DNA from: Tardiphaga sp. | GTDB lineage: Bacteria; Pseudomonadota; Alphaproteobacteria; Rhizobiales; Xanthobacteraceae | Assembly (NCBI GenBank): GCA_014377915.1 | Contig: JACMOT010000478.1 | Span: 1-5,401, forward strand | DNA: 5,401 nucleotides | Direction: 5' to 3' | Part shown: positions 1-4,526 of the stretch, piece by piece | Layout: every line of letters begins with the position of its first letter | Numbering within the stretch: position 1 is the first letter of the stretch | Notes under the pieces: generated by a model | Seen by the model: only the letters and a program-made list of their open reading frames with translations | The model's database searches: none | What the model was told of the DNA's origin: nothing | Position numbers and translations under genes: made by a program

Positions 1-679
1 CCAGCAAATTGAACGTCGCCGGGGTGTGCGGGCAGATGACCGAGATGATGTCCAACCGCGCCAGCATCTGGTCGAGGCTGTCCCAATAGGTCGCGCCGAG
101 TTCCTCGGCGATGATCGGGGCGACCGGCTTGCGGTTGTGGTAGTGGATCTGCAGCCCGAAGGCGCGGGCGCGGCGCGCCACCGCCTGGCCGATGCGGCCC
201 ATGCCGATGATGCCGAGCCGCTTGCCGCCGAGCCTTCGGCCCAGCATCCAGGTCGGCGACCAGCCCGGCCAGTCCTTGCCGTCGGTGAGGATCGCGGCGC
301 CCTCGATCAGCCGCCGCGGCACCGCCAGAATCAGCCCCATGGTCATGTCGGCGGTGTCTTCGGTCAGCACCTTCGGCGTGTTGGTGACGGTGATGCCGCG
401 GGCATGCGCCGCGATCACGTCGATATTGTCGACGCCATTGCCGAAATTGGCGATCAGCCGCAGTTTGCAGTCGGGCTGTTCGAGCAGTTCCCTGGTGATC
501 TCGTCGGTGACGGTCGGCACCAGCACGTCGGCGGTGCGCACGGCTTCCGCGAGTTGCTCCGGCGACAGCGGCGCGTCATCGAGATTGATGCGGGCGTCGA
601 ACAATTCGCGCATCCGCGTCTCGATCGAATCCGGCAGCCGGCGGGTGACGACAACCAGAGGTTTTTTCTTGACTGACAT
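1..679 (-). CDS. D-2-hydroxyacid dehydrogenase, glyoxylate/hydroxypyruvate reductase-like (partial, C-terminus outside window)
   Basis: Reading the minus strand from the ATG at 679-677 gives 226 uninterrupted codons beginning MSVKKKPLVVVTRR and ending CPHTPATFNLL at the window edge. Family members are about 320-335 residues, so roughly the last third is missing. Visible parts are the start of the catalytic (substrate) domain, the NFGNGVDNID segment at residues 78-87 typical of D-2-hydroxyacid dehydrogenases, the TEDTADMTMGLIL helix from about 106, and the Rossmann dinucleotide loop GMGRIG at 159-164 followed by the basic HNRK at 181-184, which suggests NADPH preference by analogy with glyoxylate reductases. 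The catalytic Arg, Glu and His lie beyond the edge and cannot be checked. The family reduces glyoxylate or hydroxypyruvate to glycolate or D-glycerate in the cytoplasm; the exact substrate is inferred. Ribosome-binding sequence is weak: GTGAG six bases upstream, while an AGGA is too close. It diverges from the SH3-domain gene. Confidence 0.9.
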   Translation of the reverse strand, partial: MSVKKKPLVVVTRRLPDSIETRMRELFDARINLDDAPLSPEQLAEAVRTADVLVPTVTDEITRELLEQPDCKLRLIANFGNGVDNIDVIAAHARGITVTNTPKVLTEDTADMTMGLILAVPRRLIEGAAILTDGKDWPGWSPTWMLGRRLGGKRLGIIGMGRIGQAVARRARAFGLQIHYHNRKPVAPIIAEELGATYWDSLDQMLARLDIISVICPHTPATFNLL

Positions 680-750
680 GTCCTGCTCACTTGCGCTTTA
701 GCGAAACTGTTCAGCCCGTATTAACCCGGTTGATCAAAACTGCGGCGATC

Positions 751-762
751 GTGCGATCGCAC
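751..762. promoter_or_regulatory. 12-bp perfect palindrome in divergent intergenic region (possible operator)
   Basis: GTGCGATCGCAC reads identically on both strands. The core GCGATCG is also repeated directly just upstream (745-751 and 753-759, 8-bp period). It lies between the divergent dehydrogenase and SH3-protein genes, 72 bp from the dehydrogenase start, so it is placed where an operator could act on either. No regulator is identified and a chance GC-rich palindrome is possible. Confidence 0.25.
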
Positions 763-797
763 CGTTTCCCCGGGTTCCCCGACGCTTTTTGGCGCCA

Positions 798-829
798 TTG
801 GCCTTTGGTCCTCTCTAGCAGAAGGCCAA
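798..829 (+). repeat. Inverted repeat/hairpin upstream of the SH3-domain gene
   Basis: TTGGCCTT at 798-805 is perfectly complementary to AAGGCCAA at 822-829, leaving a 16-base loop. It lies about 60 bases before the chosen start of the SH3-domain gene, so it may form a stem in that gene's leader or mark an operator. No clear -35/-10 pair was found nearby. Confidence 0.3.
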
Positions 830-892
830 GCCAAAACAAGAACCCCGGCAGCGGCGTGAAGTGGCGTGAGTAGATTAGTCGGGGTTGGGTGG

Positions 893-1429
893 ATGGCGTT
901 CAGGCGTGTGTTGGAGGTGGCATGGTGCGCGGCTGCGATGCTGGCATCGGTGCAGCCCGGGTTGGCCGCCCGGGATACGTCCAAGGACGTGCAGCTTGGC
1001 GCCTCCGGCCTGCCGGTGCCGCGCTATGTCAGCCTGAAGTCCGACCACGTCAATGTCCGCGCCGGCCCGACCAAGGACAATGACGTCGCCTGGGTCTACA
1101 CCAAGAGCGGGTTGCCGGTGGAGATCACCGCCGAATATGAGAACTGGCGCCGGGTGCGCGATTCCGAGGGCGCCGAGGGCTGGGTCTATCACTCGCTATT
1201 GTCTGGCCGCCGCACCGCGGTGGTGACGATGAAGACCAAGGACGATCTCGCCGCGATCTATGACAGCGCCGATCCGAAGAGCCCGGTGGCGGCGCGGCTG
1301 CAGGCCGGTGTGGTGGCGCAGGTGAAGCGCTGCAAGGACGGCTGGTGCCGCGTCATCGGCGCCGGCTTCGATGGCTGGATCGAGCAGCAGCGGCTGTGGG
1401 GCGTCTACGCCGACGAGAAGGTGGATTGA
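893..1429 (+). CDS. Exported protein with two bacterial SH3 domains
   Basis: The product from ATG 893 is 178 residues. The N-terminus (MAFRR, then the hydrophobic run VLEVAWCAAAMLASV, then GLAA before Arg27) looks like a Sec signal peptide cleaved near residue 25, so a periplasmic location is inferred. Two SH3-like (SH3_4 type) repeats follow. The first, about 45-108, has VNVRAGPT at 53-60 and closes with GWVYHSLLSG at 96-105. The second, about 112-170, closes with GWIEQQRLWG at 161-170. Cys147 and Cys152 in the second domain could form a disulfide. Such small SH3 proteins are widespread in Rhizobiales; binding to peptidoglycan or an envelope partner is plausible but not shown. A GTG at 866 in the same frame would add nine residues. 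I prefer 893 because it gives a normal signal peptide and has a GGGG run eight bases upstream; neither start has a strong Shine-Dalgarno. Confidence 0.85.
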   Translation: MAFRRVLEVAWCAAAMLASVQPGLAARDTSKDVQLGASGLPVPRYVSLKSDHVNVRAGPTKDNDVAWVYTKSGLPVEITAEYENWRRVRDSEGAEGWVYHSLLSGRRTAVVTMKTKDDLAAIYDSADPKSPVAARLQAGVVAQVKRCKDGWCRVIGAGFDGWIEQQRLWGVYADEKVD

Positions 1430-1468
1430 GAAGGGCTGAATGCGCCCTCGACCGACATTGCGACGTCA

Positions 1469-1490
1469 GGGAAAGCCACCTGGCTTTCCC
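1469..1490 (+). terminator. Strong hairpin after the SH3-domain gene, terminator-like
   Basis: GGGAAAGCCA (1469-1478) and TGGCTTTCCC (1481-1490) form a perfect 10-bp stem, in practice nine pairs with a four-base loop. It starts 40 bases after the stop codon of the SH3-domain gene. There is no T-run behind it, only CTTAG, so it is either a weak intrinsic terminator or a 3'-end stabilising hairpin. Confidence 0.45.
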
Positions 1491-1494
1491 CTTA

Positions 1495-1612
1495 GCCGTT
1501 GCAACGACGCAATCCAGCTCTCGCAGAGCTTGCGGCCTTGTGGATTGCCGCGTCGCAGAGCCTGTCATCGGGCCGGCGAAGCCGGAGCCGTTGGCTCCCC
1601 GCAATGACTGCG
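1495..1612. repeat. Interspersed intergenic repeat of Bradyrhizobium type (multiple hairpins)
   Basis: This stretch is a chain of inverted repeats: CAATCCA (1510-1516) against TGGATTG (1541-1547); AGCTCT (1516-1521) against AGAGCT (1525-1530); CCGGC (1573-1577) against GCCGG (1581-1585); GGAGCC (1584-1589) against GGCTCC (1593-1598); and GTCAT (1564-1568) against ATGAC (1604-1608) enclosing the last two. The words CAATCCAG, TGGATTGC, GTCATCGGG and CGCAATGAC are those I recognise from short interspersed palindromic repeats scattered between genes in Bradyrhizobium-like genomes. No reading frame here looks real. Copy number cannot be judged from one window. Confidence 0.6.
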
Positions 1613-1654
1613 GAGGGCGCTACGTTCAAATCACAGATCGCGGTGGTGAGGGGT

Positions 1655-1670
1655 CCCGGCGTTCGCCGGG
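1655..1670 (-). terminator. irr: GC hairpin just downstream of irr
   Basis: CCCGGC and GCCGGG form a six-pair stem around the four-base loop GTTC, 12 bases past the irr stop codon on the minus strand. No U-tract follows on that strand, so intrinsic termination would be inefficient; a 3'-end protecting hairpin is equally possible. Confidence 0.4.
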
Positions 1671-1682
1671 CGACAAGCGCAA

Positions 1683-2174
1683 TCAGCGCTTCTTGCGTAG
1701 CCGCACGACCATGTCGATGCGGCTGATCTCGTAGCCCTCGGGCACGTCCGGCATCTTCTGCAGCACCATGTGCGGATCGGGAATGTCGACCAGCTCGTGG
1801 TTGTTCTCGAGGTAATAATGGTGATGCGCGGTCACGTTGGTATCGAAATAGGTCTTGGTGCCGTCGACGCTGACCTGGCGCAGCAGGCCGGATTCGGTGA
1901 GCTGGTTCAGCGTATTGTAGACGGTGGCGAGCGATACCGGGACCTTGGCGAGGGTGGCTTCCTCGTAGAGCATTTCCGCGGTCAGATGGCGCGCGCCCTT
2001 GCCGAACAGCAGCCAGCCCAGCGCCATGCGCTGGCGGGTCGGACGCAGGCCGACCGATTGCAACATCTCGTTGACGTCATGCCATGGGCAGCCGGTCAGC
2101 GCCGGCTGGCGGCCATGGTCGATGGCCGCAACGGTGGCGGCATCATCATTCGTCTGCGCAACGCTATCGATCAT
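1683..2174 (-). CDS. irr: Irr, heme-responsive iron regulator (Fur superfamily)
   Basis: With the ATG at 2174 the product is 163 residues. It has the heme-regulatory motif GCPWHDV with Cys29-Pro30, the winged-helix part from about 36 to 105 (GLRPTRQRMALGWLLF, then SLATVYNTLNQLTESGLL as recognition region), and the His cluster HHH at 117-119 in the C-terminal dimerisation domain. Cys29 and His117-119 coincide exactly with the published numbering of Bradyrhizobium japonicum Irr. Cys29 is the only cysteine, so the CxxC zinc sites of classic Fur are absent. Known role: cytoplasmic regulator active under iron limitation, controlling heme synthesis and iron genes; heme binding at both sites triggers its degradation. 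A GTG at 2180 would add two residues and has a better-spaced AGGG (2189-2192, 8-base spacer versus 14), so the start is uncertain by two codons. The gene diverges from fabA; its promoter is called at 2228-2256. Confidence 0.95.
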   Translation of the reverse strand: MIDSVAQTNDDAATVAAIDHGRQPALTGCPWHDVNEMLQSVGLRPTRQRMALGWLLFGKGARHLTAEMLYEEATLAKVPVSLATVYNTLNQLTESGLLRQVSVDGTKTYFDTNVTAHHHYYLENNHELVDIPDPHMVLQKMPDVPEGYEISRIDMVVRLRKKR

Positions 2175-2227
2175 ATCCACGTCAGTTACCCTGCCGTTCC
2201 TGCTCAGAAAACACTGAACGAGAAAGA

Positions 2228-2256
2228 AGTATAGAAAGTTACAGGCCTAGATGCAA
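2228..2256 (-). promoter_or_regulatory. irr: Sigma70-type promoter of irr
   Basis: On the minus strand TTGCAT (2256-2251) is followed after exactly 17 bases by TATACT (2233-2228), which matches the -10 consensus at five of six positions. This would start transcription near 2221, giving a leader of roughly 47 bases before the irr ATG. Spacing and position make this the best promoter in the window; the -35 match is only three of six, as is usual for a promoter assisted or controlled by a regulator. Confidence 0.6.
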
Positions 2257-2266
2257 GGTTTTCGCA
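2238..2266 (-). promoter_or_regulatory. Three spaced TGNNNN hexamers over the irr promoter, candidate Fur site
   Basis: On the minus strand TGCGAA (2266-2261), TGCATC (2255-2250) and TGTAAC (2243-2238) recur with steps of 11 and 12 bases, about one helical turn. The middle copy overlaps the -35 element and the last lies in the promoter spacer, so a bound protein would block RNA polymerase. From memory, Fur of B. japonicum binds the irr promoter at a non-canonical site made of three imperfect direct hexamer repeats; the pattern here fits that description. The identity of the binding protein is inferred. Confidence 0.45.
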
Positions 2267-2267
2267 A

Positions 2268-2286
2268 CTGGGAGCCATGCTCCCAG
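2268..2286. repeat. 8-bp perfect inverted repeat upstream of irr promoter
   Basis: CTGGGAGC (2268-2275) and GCTCCCAG (2279-2286) are perfectly complementary around the three-base spacer CAT. The element abuts the upstream edge of the hexamer array before irr and is about 205 bases upstream of fabA. It could be a dyad operator or, if transcribed, a hairpin. Confidence 0.35.
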
Positions 2287-2318
2287 CGGTTAGCTGGCGG
2301 CGACCCGTTTCCGGCGCC

Positions 2319-2368
2319 GAGCCGGCGAAATCCCGGCAAACCGGGGCACCGCGCCGCTTTGCCGGCTC
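2319..2368. repeat. Nested GC-rich inverted repeat in the irr-fabA gap
   Basis: GAGCCGGC (2319-2326) pairs with GCCGGCTC (2361-2368), extendable through one G-T wobble and two A-T pairs. Inside lies a second stem, CCCGG (2332-2336) with CCGGG (2341-2345), loop CAAA. It resembles other stem-rich intergenic elements of this window. There is no T-run, so it is not an obvious terminator; what it does is unknown. Confidence 0.35.
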
Positions 2369-2380
2369 ACACGCGTGTGA
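2367..2380. promoter_or_regulatory. 14-bp perfect palindrome upstream of fabA, candidate operator
   Basis: TCACACGCGTGTGA is self-complementary over all 14 positions and lies 111 bases upstream of the fabA start codon. It is followed directly by TAAAG, so TGATAA at its 3' edge could be part of a -10 element with the TTGCCG at 2359-2364 upstream, but the spacing is short (13-14 bases). Position suggests control of the fab genes; no regulator can be named from the sequence. Confidence 0.4.
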
Positions 2381-2491
2381 TAAAGACCGCCCGAACAGGC
2401 GAAATGATGGCCTGATTTTGAACGATTCCAGGTGCTCCCACCGCTCCGGCGGGCCACCTCAAGACGATGATGACGACGTGGAAAGCCAGGC

Positions 2492-3031
2492 ATGATTCAG
2501 GACAAACGCGGCAGCTACGATTATGAGGACCTGCTGAGCTGCGGTCGCGGCGAGCTGTTTGGCCCGGGCAATGCGCAATTGCCGCTGCCGCCGATGCTGA
2601 TGTTCGACCGCATCACCGAGATCAACGACCATGGCGGCGAATATGGCAAGGGCCTGATGCGCGCCGAACTCGACGTCAATCCGGACCTCTGGTTCTTCGG
2701 CTGCCATTTCAAGGGCGATCCGGTGATGCCGGGCTGCCTCGGCCTCGATGCCATGTGGCAAATGGTCGGATTCTTTTTGGGCTGGTCCGGCGGTATCGGT
2801 CCCGGCCGCGCGCTGGGCCTCGGCGAATTGAAATTCTCCGGCCAGGTGCTGCCGAACATCAAGAAGGTCGTGTACACCATCGACGTCAAGCGCGTGATGC
2901 GTTCAAAATTGTGGTTGGGTATCGCCGACGGCTCGCTTTCCGCCGATGGCGAGATTATCTATCGCGCCAAGGACCTGAAGGTCGGCCTGTTCAAGCAGGA
3001 GCCCGCCGCCGCATTGCAGCCGGGAAAATAA
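2492..3031 (+). CDS. fabA: FabA, 3-hydroxydecanoyl-ACP dehydratase/isomerase
   Basis: This 179-residue protein (E. coli FabA has 172) dehydrates 3-hydroxydecanoyl-ACP to trans-2-decenoyl-ACP and isomerises it to cis-3-decenoyl-ACP, the branch point of anaerobic unsaturated fatty acid synthesis, in the cytoplasm as a homodimer. The single hot-dog domain spans nearly the whole length. The hallmark [20 protein letters not shown] at 68-87 supplies the catalytic His72, and the Asp86 in GLDAMWQ is the second active-site residue (E. coli His70 and Asp84). The isomerase-type FabA, rather than FabZ, is indicated by this motif, the length and the adjoining fabB. The ATG at 2492 is preceded by GGAA at 2480-2483 with an eight-base spacer. 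It is the first gene of the fab cluster, divergent from irr, and 79 bases before fabB. Confidence 0.97.
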   Translation: MIQDKRGSYDYEDLLSCGRGELFGPGNAQLPLPPMLMFDRITEINDHGGEYGKGLMRAELDVNPDLWFFGCHFKGDPVMPGCLGLDAMWQMVGFFLGWSGGIGPGRALGLGELKFSGQVLPNIKKVVYTIDVKRVMRSKLWLGIADGSLSADGEIIYRAKDLKVGLFKQEPAAALQPGK

Positions 3032-3065
3032 CCTAACCCGGACGAATCGAACGGCGGCGCGTCGA

Positions 3066-3077
3066 TGACGGCCGTCA
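3066..3077. repeat. 12-bp palindrome between fabA and fabB
   Basis: TGACGGCCGTCA is perfectly self-complementary and sits in the 79-base gap between fabA and fabB, 33 bases before the fabB start. With no loop it can only form a hairpin by opening the centre. It may be an operator, a processing signal or chance. Confidence 0.2.
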
Positions 3078-3110
3078 ATCATAACAACTTTATTAGAGGG
3101 CGAGACGATC

Positions 3111-4337
3111 ATGAGGCGGGTTGTCATCACGGGGATGGGCATTGTCTCATCTATCGGAAACAACACTCAGGAAGTGCTTGCGAGCCTCCATGAGGCGAAG
3201 TCGGGCATCACGCGCGCCGACAAATACGCGGAGCTCGGTTTCCGTTCGCAGGTGCAGGGTGCGCCGACGCTGAATGCGTCGGAAATGATCGATCGCCGCG
3301 CGATGCGCTTCCTCGGCGAGGGCGCGGCGTGGAACCACGTCGCGATGGATCAGGCGATCCTGGATTCCGGACTCGAGGAATCCGATATCTCGAATGAGCG
3401 TACCGGTATCATCATGGGGTCGGGCGGGCCTTCCGCGCGCACCATCGTCGAAGCCGCCGACATCACCCGCACCAAGGGTCCTAAGCGCGTCGGCCCTTTC
3501 GCGGTGCCGAAGGCGATGTCGTCGACCGCCTCCGCCACGCTCGCCACCTGGTTCAAGATCAAGGGCGTCAACTATTCGATCTCCTCGGCCTGCGCCACCT
3601 CCAACCATTGCATCGGCAATGGCTATGAGATGATCCAGTGGGGCAAGCAGGACATCGTGTTCGCCGGCGGCTGCGAGGAACTCGACTGGTCGCTGTCGGT
3701 GCTGTTCGACGCGATGGGCGCGATGTCGTCGAAATACAACGATACCCCGTCGACCGCCTCGCGGCCCTATGACGTCAGCCGCGACGGTTTTGTGATCGCC
3801 GGCGGCGCCGGCGTCGTGGTTCTGGAAGAATACGAGCACGCCAAGGCGCGCGGCGCCAAAATCTATGGCGAGATCATCGGCTATGGCGCCACCTCGGACG
3901 GCTACGACATGGTCGCCCCCTCCGGCGAGGGCGCGGAGCGCTGCATGAAGATGGCGCTGGCCACCACCGGCGGCATCAAGATCGACTACATCAACCCGCA
4001 CGCCACCTCGACGCCGGCCGGCGATCCGCCGGAAATGCAGGCGATCCGCAAGGTGTTCGGCGTCGGCGACGCCTGCCCGCCGATCTCGGCGACCAAGGCG
4101 CTGACCGGCCATTCGCTCGGCGCCACCGGCGTGCAGGAGGCGATCTATTCGCTGTTGATGATGCAGAACGGCTTCATCTGCGAGAGCGGCAACATCACCG
4201 AGCTCGATCCGGTGTTCGCCGACATGCCGATCGTGCGCAAGCGCATCGACAATGTGAAGCTCGGCGCCGTGCTGTCGAACTCGTTCGGCTTCGGCGGCAC
4301 CAACGCCACGCTGGTGTTCAAGCGCATGGATGCGTGA
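3111..4337 (+). CDS. fabB: FabB, beta-ketoacyl-ACP synthase I
   Basis: A 408-residue KAS I enzyme (E. coli FabB has 406) that condenses malonyl-ACP with acyl-ACP and is specifically needed to elongate cis-3-decenoyl-ACP from FabA. The thiolase fold starts at [15 protein letters not shown]. The nucleophile is Cys161 in [12 protein letters not shown] (156-167). The two active-site histidines are His297 in [11 protein letters not shown] and His334 in TGHSLGA, with Lys329 in SATKA between them, and the C-terminal [15 protein letters not shown] (389-403) forms the Gly-rich oxyanion/Phe gate region. All catalytic residues are present. Position 298 is Ala where E. coli FabB has Gly (HATST for HGTST), a common variant in the KAS family. 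The ATG at 3111 has GAGGG at 3096-3100 with a ten-base spacer. Pairing with fabA, in the same direction, is the classical unsaturated fatty acid arrangement; co-transcription is likely. Confidence 0.97.
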   Translation: MRRVVITGMGIVSSIGNNTQEVLASLHEAKSGITRADKYAELGFRSQVQGAPTLNASEMIDRRAMRFLGEGAAWNHVAMDQAILDSGLEESDISNERTGIIMGSGGPSARTIVEAADITRTKGPKRVGPFAVPKAMSSTASATLATWFKIKGVNYSISSACATSNHCIGNGYEMIQWGKQDIVFAGGCEELDWSLSVLFDAMGAMSSKYNDTPSTASRPYDVSRDGFVIAGGAGVVVLEEYEHAKARGAKIYGEIIGYGATSDGYDMVAPSGEGAERCMKMALATTGGIKIDYINPHATSTPAGDPPEMQAIRKVFGVGDACPPISATKALTGHSLGATGVQEAIYSLLMMQNGFICESGNITELDPVFADMPIVRKRIDNVKLGAVLSNSFGFGGTNATLVFKRMDA

Positions 4338-4349
4338 GGTACTTACCTT

Positions 4350-4486
4350 TCCCTGCTCTTTGCTGGGAGAGGTCGACATGCCGCGTCAGCGGCGTGTCGG
4401 GTGAGGGGCGAGGCACGGGCCCACCTCATCGTTTGATATTCCGGGCAAGAGCCCCTCACCCCGACCCTCTCCCCGCACGAGCGGGG
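4350..4486. repeat. Interspersed palindromic repeat between fabB and fabI
   Basis: Several stems follow one another. TCCCTGC (4350-4356) and GCTGGGA (4362-4368) form an imperfect one. CGACATGCCGC (4374-4384) pairs with GCGGCGTGTCG (4389-4399) over 11 positions with a single T-G wobble and loop GTCA. GGGTGAGGGGC (4399-4409) pairs perfectly with GCCCCTCACCC (4451-4461). CCCCGC (4471-4476) pairs with GCGGGG (4481-4486), loop ACGA. The CCTCACCCCGACCCTCTCCCC wording is of a type I recognise as frequent between genes in Bradyrhizobium-like genomes. It lies in the 189-base gap between fabB and fabI, where it could attenuate read-through or stabilise the upstream message. No gene is seen here. Confidence 0.65.
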
Positions 4487-4526
4487 CGAGGCGGCCTACA
4501 GCGCGTGTCGCGGAGTTATAGTTCAC

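Noticed and set aside
26..701. Two long plus-strand open frames across the dehydrogenase region (26-676 and 192-701)
   Set aside because: Their translations are rich in Arg, Asp, Gly or Ser with no recognisable motifs, while the opposite strand encodes a clear D-2-hydroxyacid dehydrogenase with its Rossmann loop. They are GC-driven shadow frames.
2204..2217. TCAG-N6-CTGA dyad in the irr leader, considered as an Irr/ICE or IRO box
   Set aside because: Only four bases per arm and lacking the TTTAGAA/TTCTAAA-like halves expected of ICE elements; too weak to call.
1770..2234. Plus-strand open frame opposite irr
   Set aside because: irr on the minus strand has all diagnostic residues; the plus-strand product has no recognisable motif and no ribosome-binding site worth noting.
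2418..2446. TTGAAC as -35 box of a fabA promoter
   Set aside because: Nothing resembling a -10 element occurs 16-18 bases downstream; the sequence there is GC-rich.
2277..2495. Small plus-strand open frame filling the irr-fabA gap
   Set aside because: Composition is irregular, it runs through dyads and the promoter region, and its translation resembles no family I know; treated as non-coding.
3147..4379. 410-codon minus-strand open frame opposite fabB
   Set aside because: It exactly overlies fabB; the translation is low-complexity Arg/Ala/Gly/His-rich with no family signature. Long antisense frames are expected in high-GC genes with strong third-position bias.
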